Shown here one piece after another: positions 15,975 through 24,223 of a stretch of 38,726 nt of DNA. Origin of the DNA: Chitinophagaceae bacterium (GTDB lineage Bacteria > Bacteroidota > Bacteroidia > Chitinophagales > Chitinophagaceae); the NCBI GenBank assembly GCA_021151685.1, contig JAGKWS010000028.1, forward strand, positions 1-38,726, read 5' to 3'. The notes beneath the pieces were generated by a model. The model was not told the origin of the DNA and searched no databases. It saw nothing but the letters and a program-made list of their open reading frames with translations. The stretch's first letter is position 1. Every line of letters starts with the position of its first letter. The translations under genes and the position numbers were made by a program.

Positions 15975-16883
15975 GTGACACCAATAGTAGAAATACAGCA
16001 CGTAACCAAGTCTTTCAAGGGCGTGGTGAGGGTGTCCGATTTATCTTTTGCCATAGGCAAGGGCGATGTATATGGCTTTCTGGGGCAGAATGGTGCCGGT
16101 AAGAGTACCACCATGCGCATGATACTGGGCCTTATTTTCCCTGACAGTGGCAAGATATTCATCAACGGCACCGAATTCAATAATAGCCGGCGGCACCTGC
16201 TGCGGCATGTGGGGGCCATTATAGAGCGGCCCGATATGTATGGATACCTGAGTGCATGGGACAATCTGAAGATTTTTGCGGCACTTACCGACACCTCTAT
16301 CCCTGCCACACGCCTGCACGAGGTGCTGGAGCAGGTGGGGCTGAAGGGGCGCGAAAAGGATAAGGTAAAAACCTACTCGCAAGGTATGAAGCAGCGGCTG
16401 GGTATAGCCATAGCATTGGTACACCAGCCCGACCTGCTGATACTGGACGAGCCCACCAATGGACTGGACCCACAAGGTATTGCCGAGATAAGGGAACTGA
16501 TACGCTCGCTGAGTAAAGACCATGGCAAGACGGTAATGGTATCGTCTCACCTGCTGTACGAAATAGAACAGGTGGCCACCCGTATGCTGATACTGCACAA
16601 GGGCAACAAGATAGCCGAGGGGCTGGTAGGCGACCTGCTGAACCCCAACGAGATGCAGGTAGATGTGCGCATTGTGCCCCGCGAAGGAGTGGCTGCACTC
16701 ATAGCTGCATCGGGCTGGGCTGGCCAGATGGTAGTGGCCGATAATACGCTGCTCACCTTTAGGCTAAATAAGGAAAAAATACCTGCGCTGGCCGCATGGC
16801 TGGTAGGGCAGGGTATAGGCATAGTAGAAATAAGATCGAAACATTCTTTGGAAGATTACTTCTTATCGCTGACCAATGATTAA
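15975..16883 (+). CDS. ABC transporter ATP-binding protein (ABC-2 type export)
   Basis: About 302 residues. Walker A GQNGAGKST (37-45), Q-loop region near GAIIERPDMYGYLSAWDNL, signature YSQGMKQR, Walker B LLILDEPTNGLD and the switch histidine in VSSHLLYEIE are all present. The DUF4162-like C-terminus (VDVRIVPREGV to FLSLTND) is typical of ATPases that drive ABC-2 permeases of the drug, antibiotic or lipid export type. I place the start at GTG 15975 (MTPIVEIQHVTKSF) because the promoter sits just upstream of the earlier GTG. The gene overlaps the permease gene by 8 nt. Exported substrate unknown. Confidence 0.9.
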   Translation: MTPIVEIQHVTKSFKGVVRVSDLSFAIGKGDVYGFLGQNGAGKSTTMRMILGLIFPDSGKIFINGTEFNNSRRHLLRHVGAIIERPDMYGYLSAWDNLKIFAALTDTSIPATRLHEVLEQVGLKGREKDKVKTYSQGMKQRLGIAIALVHQPDLLILDEPTNGLDPQGIAEIRELIRSLSKDHGKTVMVSSHLLYEIEQVATRMLILHKGNKIAEGLVGDLLNPNEMQVDVRIVPREGVAALIAASGWAGQMVVADNTLLTFRLNKEKIPALAAWLVGQGIGIVEIRSKHSLEDYFLSLTND

Positions 16884-17715
16884 GCTGCTACGCATAGAGT
16901 TATACAAGATATTCAGACGACCCCGTACGTACATCAGTTTTGGTGTGGTAACGGCCACTGCCTTTATCTTTCAGTTGGCCATGGGGGCAGGCGGGCGCGA
17001 GTTTATAGAGTTTGGTATGCAAGATGTGTCGGAGCAATTCAATGTGCAGGGCAACATCATTAATGGCTATTTGGTAGCCTACCTCATTTTGCAATCTCTG
17101 CTGATACAGATACCCCTGCTGGTAGCCCTTGTGGCGGGCGATACACTGGCCGGAGAGGCTAATTTGGGTACATTGCGTTTGATACTAACACGGCCAATAA
17201 CACGCACACAACTGGTGCTCATAAAGTTCTTTGCCAGTGCCATATATACAGTGTTGCTCATTACATGGCTGGCCATCATTGCCTTGTTTCTATCGTTGTT
17301 TATGTTTGGCGATGGCGACATGATAAACCTGAAAAGTGATGCCTTTGTACTGATACTGAAACATGATGTGATATGGCGGTATGTGTGCTCGTTTGGTTTT
17401 GCCACACTGGCCATGACCACTATTGCTGCACTGTCTATGTTCCTTTCGGCCTTTGCCGATAATTCTATAGGCCCCATTATCTCTACCATGGGCATTGTGG
17501 TGGTACTTACCATATTGTCCAATCTGGAGCTACCACTGTTCAATGCCATTAACCCATACTTGTTTACTGCACACATGGTGGGCTGGAAGGGGTTCTTTGA
17601 TTCCATACCACCATACAGTGCCATAGGTCATTCGGCATTGGTGCTGGTTGCGTATACGCTGGCATTTGTGGGTGGCACTATTTATTACTTCAACCGAAAA
17701 GATATCAACTCATGA
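16876..17715 (+). CDS. ABC-2 type permease
   Basis: A 279-residue integral membrane protein with about six transmembrane segments. The N-terminus LLRIELYKIFRRPRTYISF is the usual cytoplasmic approach helix of ABC-2 permeases. The segment GDTLAGEANLGTLRLILTRPITRTQLVLIKF is the conserved coupling region that contacts the ATPase, and the protein ends with YYFNRKDI. It overlaps both neighbours (8 nt with the ATPase, 4 nt with the LolA-like gene), so the three are one operon. Together with the ATPase it forms an exporter whose cargo cannot be told from sequence. Confidence 0.9.
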   Translation: MIKLLRIELYKIFRRPRTYISFGVVTATAFIFQLAMGAGGREFIEFGMQDVSEQFNVQGNIINGYLVAYLILQSLLIQIPLLVALVAGDTLAGEANLGTLRLILTRPITRTQLVLIKFFASAIYTVLLITWLAIIALFLSLFMFGDGDMINLKSDAFVLILKHDVIWRYVCSFGFATLAMTTIAALSMFLSAFADNSIGPIISTMGIVVVLTILSNLELPLFNAINPYLFTAHMVGWKGFFDSIPPYSAIGHSALVLVAYTLAFVGGTIYYFNRKDINS

Positions 17716-18437
17716 GACGATTGGGGATTGCTTTGCTGATGAGTATTGTATGCAGTGTGCGGGCCATGGCCGGCGACCCGCAGCAATTGTACTATGCCCT
17801 GCGCAACAAGGTGCTGTCAGTAAAAGACTATACGGCCGATGTGAAGATGAAAATAGACATCGACTACATGAAGATACCCCAGCTGGATGGTAAGCTGTAC
17901 TTTAAGTCGCCAGACAAGATGAAGATGGTGCGCAAAGATGGTATTTCCATTCTGCCAAAAAAGAACATCAATCTGGCATTGGGCAGCCTGATACCGCCAG
18001 GAGATGTAACCGTGATAGATGTGGGTACGGCCGTGCTGAATGGCAAAACACTACGTGTGCTGAAGGTGATACCCGAGGCCGAGAATACCGGCATCATCCT
18101 TACTAAGGTGTGGATAGATGAAGCAACCGTTATGGCATGGCGCACCGAAACCACCACCCGCGATGAGGGTACGGTGGTAATGGAACTGACCTATGGCAAA
18201 TACACCAAATACTCGCTGCCCGACAAGATATCCATCATAATGGATGTGAAGGAGTACAAACTACCGGCTGGTGTAACCATGGACTACCGCGAGGTGCCAC
18301 AAGACAAACCCAAGCCCAAAGAAGACGCAAAGGCGCAAAAGAAAAAGGGTTCTATCAACATAGCCTATTCGAACTATGTGGTGAACAAGGGGCTTGACGA
18401 TGCCATCTTTGCCGACCCTAAGCCGGCTAAGAAATAG
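17712..18437 (+). CDS. Periplasmic LolA-like lipoprotein carrier protein
   Basis: A 241-residue exported protein. The signal peptide is MRRLGIALLMSIVCSVRAMAG, cut near residue 20-21. The mature part follows the LolA/outer-membrane lipoprotein-sorting pattern: a helix DPQQLYYALRNKVLSVKDYTADVKM-like, then strands LDGKLYFKSPDKMKMVRKD, then VWIDEATVMAWRTETTT. The C-terminus is Lys/Pro-rich (KPKPKEDAKAQKKK) before a final YSNYVVNKGLDDAIF. LolA-type proteins carry lipids or lipoproteins across the periplasm. Its 4-nt overlap (ATGA) with the ABC permease suggests it works with that exporter, handing a hydrophobic cargo onward; that is inference. The stop codon is 3 nt from that of the convergent pcm gene. 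Confidence 0.75.
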   Translation: MRRLGIALLMSIVCSVRAMAGDPQQLYYALRNKVLSVKDYTADVKMKIDIDYMKIPQLDGKLYFKSPDKMKMVRKDGISILPKKNINLALGSLIPPGDVTVIDVGTAVLNGKTLRVLKVIPEAENTGIILTKVWIDEATVMAWRTETTTRDEGTVVMELTYGKYTKYSLPDKISIIMDVKEYKLPAGVTMDYREVPQDKPKPKEDAKAQKKKGSINIAYSNYVVNKGLDDAIFADPKPAKK

Positions 18438-18440
18438 CAG

Positions 18441-19112
18441 CTATTTATTGCGCCCCTGCAGCATGGGTACAAATGTAAATACACCCAATTCTTCTTGCCG
18501 TATAGTGCCATCTTTACCCTTGGTAATGCGTATCATTTTTTGAGATTCGCCTTCGCCCACGGGTATTACCATAATGCCGCCGGGACGCAGTTGCTGCACC
18601 AGCTTGGGTGGTATAAAGGGAGCCCCGCAGGTGATGAGGATTTTATCGAATGGGGCAAAGGTGGGCAAACCTTCAAACCCATCGCCATAGAACCGTTTTA
18701 TGTTCAGGTACTTTTTGATGTAGAAGAACTTATCGACATAGTCGTACAGGGCTTTCTGACGCTCTATGGTATAGAGTGTTACGCCCATCTCGGCCAGTAC
18801 ACATGCCTGATAGGAACTGCCTGTACCAATTTCCAGCACCTTGTCGTACTTGTCTATTTCCAGCAGTTGTGTCTGGTAGGCAACCGTATAGGGGTGCGAT
18901 ATGGTTTGGTTTGCTGTAATAGGGAAGGCCCTGTTTTCGTAGGCATACCGCTCGAAGGCGGGCTCCAGGAAAAAGTGCCGTGGTACAGTGTCTACTGCGC
19001 TCAGTACGCGTTCATCAGTTATTCCTTTTTCTCTCAGCAATTGAACCAACTGCTTTCTCAATCCTTTGTGCAGAAAATTATCGTCTCTTTGTCGACCCTG
19101 CAAATACTCCAT
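18441..19112 (-). CDS. pcm: Protein-L-isoaspartate O-methyltransferase
   Basis: A 223-residue SAM-dependent methyltransferase that starts the repair of isoaspartyl residues in aged proteins. The N-terminal family part is VPRHFFLEPAFERYAYENRAFPI with TISHPYTVAYQTQLLE. SAM motif I is VLEIGTGSSYQ (92-102), then TIERQKALYDY, FYGDGFEGLPTFAPFDKILITCGAPFIPPKLVQQLRPGG-type post-motifs, ending GVFTFVPMLQG. The ATG at 19112 is only 4 nt after the -7 element, so the mRNA probably has almost no leader. A longer in-frame start at 19184 would lie upstream of the promoter. It converges on the LolA-like gene with a 3-nt gap and no terminator. Confidence 0.95.
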   Translation of the reverse strand: MEYLQGRQRDDNFLHKGLRKQLVQLLREKGITDERVLSAVDTVPRHFFLEPAFERYAYENRAFPITANQTISHPYTVAYQTQLLEIDKYDKVLEIGTGSSYQACVLAEMGVTLYTIERQKALYDYVDKFFYIKKYLNIKRFYGDGFEGLPTFAPFDKILITCGAPFIPPKLVQQLRPGGIMVIPVGEGESQKMIRITKGKDGTIRQEELGVFTFVPMLQGRNK

Positions 19113-19116
19113 AGTG

Positions 19117-19147
19117 CAAATGTATAGTAAGGGGTTAATGCCGTCAA
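19117..19147 (-). promoter_or_regulatory. Promoter of pcm: -33 TTG and -7 TACATTTG, leaderless layout
   Basis: Read leftwards, TTG (19147-19145) and TACATTTG (19124-19117) are 20 nt apart, the consensus Bacteroidota arrangement. The ATG begins 4 nt after the -7 box, so transcription should start at or very near the start codon. Confidence 0.6.
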
Positions 19148-19226
19148 TACGGCTTGTGGCACAATGCCGAAAACTTATCCACAAAATGCACCTGGCCGCC
19201 CTTTGTGGTAGGCCAGCTGCGGTATC

Positions 19227-22200
19227 TTATACTTTACTTTCCAGTTCTTTAACCGATTGGTCGGTCTGTTCTACCAGTACAGTAATGAAATCATATACGG
19301 TTTCGTTGCCATCGGCACACATTTTTTCAATGTTCGATGCCAGCTCACCGGTTTTGCGCATGCCCATTATCAGCCAGTTTGGTTTGAAGGCATGTACCCG
19401 CGATGATATTTCTTTCAGGTTGCGTGCGTCTACCGCATCCTTCAGCTTGGCCTTGAAGGTGGGCACCCCCTTCAGATACATGTTGATGTACTTCTTGATG
19501 CGTTTTTCATCGCCTTCGCAAAAGTTATGCAGGTAGGCAGCATCGGTTACAGAACCTTCTGCCACTACAGGCGGTGGGGCTATTACTATTTCTTCTTTCT
19601 TTTTCTCTTTACGGGCACGGGGTGGCGGCGGATTGTCTTTTCGTCCGGTAACATCGGCAATAGAACTAATAAGCTGCCATGGCTTGAATGGTTTGGGGCA
19701 ATAAGAGTCCATGCCGCTTGCCAGACATGCTTCAATATCATTGCGTAGTGTGCTGGCAGTAAGGGCTATGATAGCTACTTTGTTGCGCGGGGCAGGCAGT
19801 TGCCGTATATGGCGGGTAGATTCGTGTCCGTTCATTACTGGCATCTGCACGTCCATCAGCACCACGTCATACTCTTTATCGCGTACGGCTATCCATGCTT
19901 CTTCTCCATTCACCACATTGTCTATTTCCACATCGGCTTTCAGCATCAGCGTTTCGTTGACAACTATACGGTTATACTCGTTGTCGTCGGCTACCAGTAT
20001 GCGCAAGCCATCCAGTATACTGCCATCGGCTTGTTTTTCTTCGGCAATACGTGCCTCCAGTTTGGAAGCAGAGCCTATTGGGTAGGTGATGGTAAAGTGG
20101 AAGGTAGTACCGCTGCCCAGTACACTTTCTACCTCTATTTTGCCACCGTGCAGTTCTACCAACTGGCGCGATATTGACAGCCCCAAACCGGTGCCTCCAT
20201 ACTTGCGGGTGTCTGATGCATTGACCTGAGCAAAGTCGCCGAACAAGTTGCCGATTTTATCGGCAGGTATGCCTATGCCTGTGTCTATAATAGCAAAGCG
20301 AATGCCTACAGTGGTATCGGTTTTGGTTACTTGTCGCAGCTCTATCTGCACGCTGCCACGCTCTGTGAATTTGATGGCATTACCGCCAATATTGATGAGT
20401 ACCTGATTGATACGGAACGGATCGCCCAAAACAACGTCGGTCACCTCTTTGGGTATATCCAGTATCAGTTGCAGTCCTTTTTCATCGGCTTTGTGGGTTA
20501 GTGTGTCTTTCACCTGCGTTACCATATCGCGCAGCGAAAAGTCTATTTTCTCCAACTCCATCTTGCCCGCCTCTATCTTGGACAGGTCCAGAATGTCGTT
20601 GATGATGTGCAACAACACCTCTGCCGACTTGCTGATGGCCTGTAGGTAGCTCAATTGGTCGGTACGGGGTTGTTTTTGCAGCAGTATTTCTGTCATGCCG
20701 CTTACTGCGTTCATAGGGGTACGTATCTCGTGGCTCATATTGGCCAGAAATAACTGTTTGAATTTTTCCGAGTTTTCGGCACGCACCCTCTGTCTGTCTG
20801 CATTGTCTTTTTCGGCAGCAATCTGGCGGTTTTTTTCTTCCAGCATCAGTTTGTTGCGGTGCATTAGCTTGTTGCGGTTATACATGCCTGTAAGCAGGAA
20901 GATGAGCATGATAAGACCTGCCAGGTAGAATATACGCTCTCGTTTCGCAGCCCTGAGTTTGGCATCGTTGATGGCGTTTTTCTTTTCCAGTTCGGCCCGT
21001 GCTACGGCCGCTTTTGTTTCCAGTTCGGCCTGTTTCCTTTCGTATTCAAAGGTTATCTGGCGTTGCTTCATTTCCTCTTCTATGCGCAGTTGTTCGCGTT
21101 CGCGCTCGGAGGTGGCTGCCGCCTGTTTCATTTCATATTCATGACGCAGGTCGTTCAGCAATAGTTCTTTCTGAAAAGTGGCTTCTTTCTCTTGTCCTTC
21201 CTGCCGCAGGGTTTCCTGCTTGCGGTTAAAGACATACTGCATGTCTTTGCGGGCCACTTCGGCACTTTTTTCCTGGTTGTACATACTCTCCAGGTAGGCA
21301 TTGTGCTGTTTGAAGCTTTCGCGAGAACCGTCTTTATCGCCCTGTTTATATTGTACCTGAGACAGGTGCTCGTAGGCCTCTTGCAGGGCATCATAGTCGC
21401 CGGTTTCCTTCAGTTGGTCTATACCTTTAGACAGGTAGGTAAAGGCTCTTTTCAACTTCACTTCTTCGGAAAGGGCCGTAAGTGAGTCGGGCACAGGTAC
21501 TTTCGACTTATTTTCGGCCAATGCCTGATAACATGCTCCAAGGCGTGCTTCCATGGTGCCCGATGCACTGTTATCGCCCACCTCATTGGCTACTTTTATG
21601 CCACGCTGCATCAGTTGCATTGCCTGCGGATAGTTGCCCAGGCTCATGTGTACATCTGCGGCATTTTGCAGGTTTTCGGTTATCAGGTCTTTTTTATTGG
21701 TTTCTTCGGCCAGTTTCAGCGAGCGCAAAAAACAATCGAGGGAACGGGTGTAGTCTTTTTGGGTGTTGTAGATGTTGCCGGTTTTGATGAGTGCGGCAGC
21801 AATACCTTTTTTGTCGTTAATAGCCTCGTAGAAGCGTTGCGATTGCAGGGCAAAATCGAGAGCCTGCGTGTAGTTGGCCTGACTGGCATATACCGAGCTG
21901 ATGTTAGCCAGATTTTCGGCTACCAGTTTTTTATCGCCTGCACTCTCGCCCTTGCCCATAGCTTGCCGGTAATAGTCTATGGCGCGCGCATAGTCGCGCT
22001 TCATGTGGTAGGTGCCGCCTATTTCAGACAATACTTCGCCTGCCTGTCGCACATCGCCCATTGCCTCGGCCAGTTTCTGACAGCGTGAATAGTAGTCTAT
22101 GGCCTTGGGGTAGTCTTTTATTTTGTACGAGTATACGTTGCCTATGTTGCGCAGGGCTATTGCCTGGTTAGGTTTGTCGTTCAGTTCCTCTGCGGCTTTC

Positions 22201-22541
22201 AGGCTTTTCTGGTATAGTTCTATAGCCTTGTTGTGGTCGCGCCGAAAGCTGTAGCAGTTGCCGGTAGTATTGGCCAGTTTGATGATTCCGGGTTTCCATC
22301 CCAGCCTTGCAGACAGGTCTACCCCTTGCTGGCCATACAGTATAGCTTTGTCGGTAGCGGTAGTAAAATAGGTATTGGCCAGTTGATATAGTATGTTGGC
22401 TTTGTTACTATCTTCTTTGGCCCGAGGTAATGCCTTCACCAGAGAGTCGGTACGGGAGCCACGTTGTGCGTATGCCGGCACCAAACCACTTGCACAAATG
22501 GCAATAGTGAGAAGGTAGTGAGTAATACGTTTTATGAACAT
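19227..22541 (-). CDS. Hybrid histidine kinase: TPR sensor, HisKA, HATPase, receiver, Hpt
   Basis: 1104 residues. Signal peptide 1-25; TPR repeats about 45-420 (many x-GNxY-x-x-KxDYxxAIxYY units); a charged coiled coil about 420-535; one transmembrane helix about 536-554; HisKA with the phospho-accepting His604 in NMSHEIRTPMN. The HATPase has NAIKF (N box), DTGIGIP and GGTGLGLSI (G boxes). The receiver (about 847-965) has acidic ADDNEYNR, phospho-acceptor Asp897 in LMDVQMPVMNG, and a conserved Lys at 950. After a Pro/Lys-rich linker (970-995) a C-terminal Hpt domain has His1050 in VHAFKPNW. So a full internal relay to Hpt is present but no DNA-binding output; the final response regulator must lie elsewhere. 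The TPRs should be periplasmic. The stimulus is unknown. Confidence 0.93.
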   Translation of the reverse strand: MFIKRITHYLLTIAICASGLVPAYAQRGSRTDSLVKALPRAKEDSNKANILYQLANTYFTTATDKAILYGQQGVDLSARLGWKPGIIKLANTTGNCYSFRRDHNKAIELYQKSLKAAEELNDKPNQAIALRNIGNVYSYKIKDYPKAIDYYSRCQKLAEAMGDVRQAGEVLSEIGGTYHMKRDYARAIDYYRQAMGKGESAGDKKLVAENLANISSVYASQANYTQALDFALQSQRFYEAINDKKGIAAALIKTGNIYNTQKDYTRSLDCFLRSLKLAEETNKKDLITENLQNAADVHMSLGNYPQAMQLMQRGIKVANEVGDNSASGTMEARLGACYQALAENKSKVPVPDSLTALSEEVKLKRAFTYLSKGIDQLKETGDYDALQEAYEHLSQVQYKQGDKDGSRESFKQHNAYLESMYNQEKSAEVARKDMQYVFNRKQETLRQEGQEKEATFQKELLLNDLRHEYEMKQAAATSEREREQLRIEEEMKQRQITFEYERKQAELETKAAVARAELEKKNAINDAKLRAAKRERIFYLAGLIMLIFLLTGMYNRNKLMHRNKLMLEEKNRQIAAEKDNADRQRVRAENSEKFKQLFLANMSHEIRTPMNAVSGMTEILLQKQPRTDQLSYLQAISKSAEVLLHIINDILDLSKIEAGKMELEKIDFSLRDMVTQVKDTLTHKADEKGLQLILDIPKEVTDVVLGDPFRINQVLINIGGNAIKFTERGSVQIELRQVTKTDTTVGIRFAIIDTGIGIPADKIGNLFGDFAQVNASDTRKYGGTGLGLSISRQLVELHGGKIEVESVLGSGTTFHFTITYPIGSASKLEARIAEEKQADGSILDGLRILVADDNEYNRIVVNETLMLKADVEIDNVVNGEEAWIAVRDKEYDVVLMDVQMPVMNGHESTRHIRQLPAPRNKVAIIALTASTLRNDIEACLASGMDSYCPKPFKPWQLISSIADVTGRKDNPPPPRARKEKKKEEIVIAPPPVVAEGSVTDAAYLHNFCEGDEKRIKKYINMYLKGVPTFKAKLKDAVDARNLKEISSRVHAFKPNWLIMGMRKTGELASNIEKMCADGNETVYDFITVLVEQTDQSVKELESKV

Positions 22542-23079
22542 ACTGAATAGTGGTTGTTTAATGATGTTGGTAGCTCACTTACTTTGAGCCGGTTTAAGAT
22601 ATTTTCATTGCCTTTCTTATGGTTGTTTTGGGTTGCATCTTCGTTACATTTTTCGCCATAGCAAGGGCTATGGTAGCCAAATGTGCCTTGTTTAGTTCAA
22701 AAACAACTCTCATAACAAACACAAGCAATACATCTTATACAGACTCTAACAAACATAATATTTATTTGTTGATTTTTTGCTATGTTCTGAATGAAGTTTT
22801 TGGTGTTTGCACATAATATATGTAATTGGTAATCATGCCTTAACACAAGCAGTAATGTTAAAAAAATGAAAATGACAATTTTTGACATTGATGTATTATG
22901 GCTATTGGATTGGTGTAAGTGGTTGTTTCGTAGATTGTTAATGGTTTGCGTGTTTTTGGCAATAGATAAGCTTAACCCCAATGGGGGGGTATAGTGATTA
23001 TGGGTGATGTGTATCTACCGGCCCATGGGCGTTTTTTGGCATGCCAATTGTTTTGGGTGTAGCACATAATTGTAACAAG
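22542..23079. other. 538-nt AT-rich intergenic region between the kinase and a small lipoprotein
   Basis: The space separates divergent genes and is clearly richer in A and T than its surroundings. A TATGTTTG match to the -7 element (leftward, 22757-22750) lies about 210 nt ahead of the kinase but has no partner -33 box. Two short open frames (22619-22816 rightward, 22697-22981 leftward) have unconvincing composition and no family features. No RNA gene is recognised. Confidence 0.4.
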
Positions 23080-23445
23080 ATGAAACTACACACATTATTG
23101 CTGGCCCTATCGTTGCCGGTTGTTTTTGCCTCATGTGGCAAGAAAAATGCTACTGTACCCGTTGAAGGACCTTTATACACGGGCAAAGTATTGAAAACTG
23201 CCTGCGGACAGGCGGCCATACAGATAACTGATGGTAGCCGCATAGGGCAGAATGGCTGGAATGATGAAGGCCGTGTATATGACCATGTATTTGCAGTAGC
23301 CAACACCTGCAACTGGCGACCCAAGGGCGGAACATCCGAGAATATCCGTTTCCGGTTTGTAGCCCCTACGCCACAAGATTGTGCCCAGTGCAAGCTATAC
23401 CTGCATGTGCCGGAGACAGCCTACTATATAGTGGTAGAAGAGTAG
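23080..23445 (+). CDS. Small lipoprotein of unknown function
   Basis: A 121-residue protein with a lipoprotein signal (LPVVFASC, Cys at about residue 18), so it is anchored in the envelope. The mature part has four more cysteines: TACGQA, NTCNW and the pair DCAQC near the end, which could form two disulfides. I do not recognise the family. The ATG at 23080 is the start that gives a proper signal peptide; the frame is open from 23041 but those residues are not signal-like. A strong hairpin terminator follows at 23481-23517. It is a single-gene unit flanked by leftward genes. Confidence 0.75.
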   Translation: MKLHTLLLALSLPVVFASCGKKNATVPVEGPLYTGKVLKTACGQAAIQITDGSRIGQNGWNDEGRVYDHVFAVANTCNWRPKGGTSENIRFRFVAPTPQDCAQCKLYLHVPETAYYIVVEE

Positions 23446-23480
23446 TGCAGGTGGGTATGGTGCTATCATAAGTAGGAATG

Positions 23481-23522
23481 AGGGCTTTTACCTGTCAGAA
23501 TATCAGGTAAAGGCCCTTTGCT
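23481..23522 (+). terminator. Terminator after the small lipoprotein gene
   Basis: A 14-bp stem (AGGGCTTTTACCTG, 23481-23494, with CAGGTAAAGGCCCT, 23504-23517; one G-U pair) closes a 9-nt loop and is followed by TTGCTT. It lies between two converging genes and could serve both strands. Confidence 0.65.
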
Positions 23523-23565
23523 TATAGCATGTACCTATTGTGCTACCTATGTTCAAAATATAGAA

Positions 23566-24138
23566 TCAGGATGGTGTTACTGTTAAAGAACCGATATTCA
23601 ACAGTGTTTCATACCGTTGCCTTGTCATTACCCACAGATTGGTGGGTTGTTCAAAAGTGATCACATCGGGCTTGGTAATAGCTTGTCTTATAAATTCGAA
23701 TCCTATTTTTTTCAGAGTGGCATTTGGGGCAGGGTTCAAGGCATAAGGTTCGCAGTAGAGCCGTTTCAAATTGTACTGATGGAAGAAGTGTGGAATAGCC
23801 ATTTTTACCATAGCGGTGCCGGCACCACTTTGCCTGCTACCCGCTTGCCACAGGTGCAGGTGCATCCATGCTTCTTCGCCGGGTGTTATTTTGTTGATGT
23901 TGCAATGCCCGGACGGAACACCATCTATCAGCAATATGAGTGCCCACGATAGCTTTTGTTGGTATGGCGTACTCAGTTGGGTGTATAACCGCTGATGCCA
24001 GCTTTCTTCGGTGGGCATTATGGCGGGGTCGGCACCCATGCCGCGCAGGTGGGCTTCGGTAGCCGTTGTCCAATATGCGGTGAGTAATGGAACATCGGCT
24101 GCATCCAATTCTCTGATAGAAAGTATAGGAGTGGTCAT
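23566..24138 (-). CDS. GNAT-family acetyltransferase
   Basis: A 190-residue protein. Landmarks of the GNAT fold: ILSIRELDAADVPLLTAYW at the N-terminus, a central beta-bulge region (SWALILLIDGVPSGHCNINKI), a degenerate acetyl-CoA loop QAGSRQSGAGTAMVKMAIPHFF and the late motif ALNPAPNATLKKIGFEFIRQ. The P-loop Q-x-x-x-x-x-G-A-G-T is close to but not exactly Q/R-x-x-G-x-G/A. Substrate unknown. The start is ATG 24138; an upstream in-frame ATG at 24177 would fall within the terminator hairpin of the preceding gene. The possible -7 sequence TATTTTTA (24163-24156) overlaps the T-run of that terminator, so its role is ambiguous. Confidence 0.82.
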   Translation of the reverse strand: MTTPILSIRELDAADVPLLTAYWTTATEAHLRGMGADPAIMPTEESWHQRLYTQLSTPYQQKLSWALILLIDGVPSGHCNINKITPGEEAWMHLHLWQAGSRQSGAGTAMVKMAIPHFFHQYNLKRLYCEPYALNPAPNATLKKIGFEFIRQAITKPDVITFEQPTNLWVMTRQRYETLLNIGSLTVTPS

Positions 24139-24156
24139 GGTATATAGTTTTTTGGT

Positions 24157-24197
24157 AAAAATAACGATGCCGAACATTTTTTCAATTGTCCGGCATC
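24157..24197 (-). terminator. Terminator after the T9SS-tailed hydrolase
   Basis: Read leftwards, stem GATGCCG (24197-24191) pairs with CGGCATC (24172-24166), followed by GTTATTTTT. It begins 27 nt after the hydrolase stop codon. The loop contains CAATTG and an A-run. Confidence 0.5.
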
Positions 24198-24223
24198 ATT
24201 GCTTTTCCTATTTATTGATGTTG

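Noticed and set aside
19175..19183. Perfect DnaA box TTATCCACA between pcm and the histidine kinase
   Set aside because: Only a single box, with no cluster, no AT-rich unwinding element and no origin-type gene neighbours; expected by chance in this length.
19192..19216. Weak hairpin CTGGCC/GGCCAG after the kinase gene
   Set aside because: Six-bp stem with a 13-nt loop and only a poor T-run on the leftward strand; not enough to call a terminator.
22619..22981. Two short open frames in the AT-rich spacer before the histidine kinase
   Set aside because: No start signal, no recognisable domain, and composition typical of non-coding AT-rich DNA.
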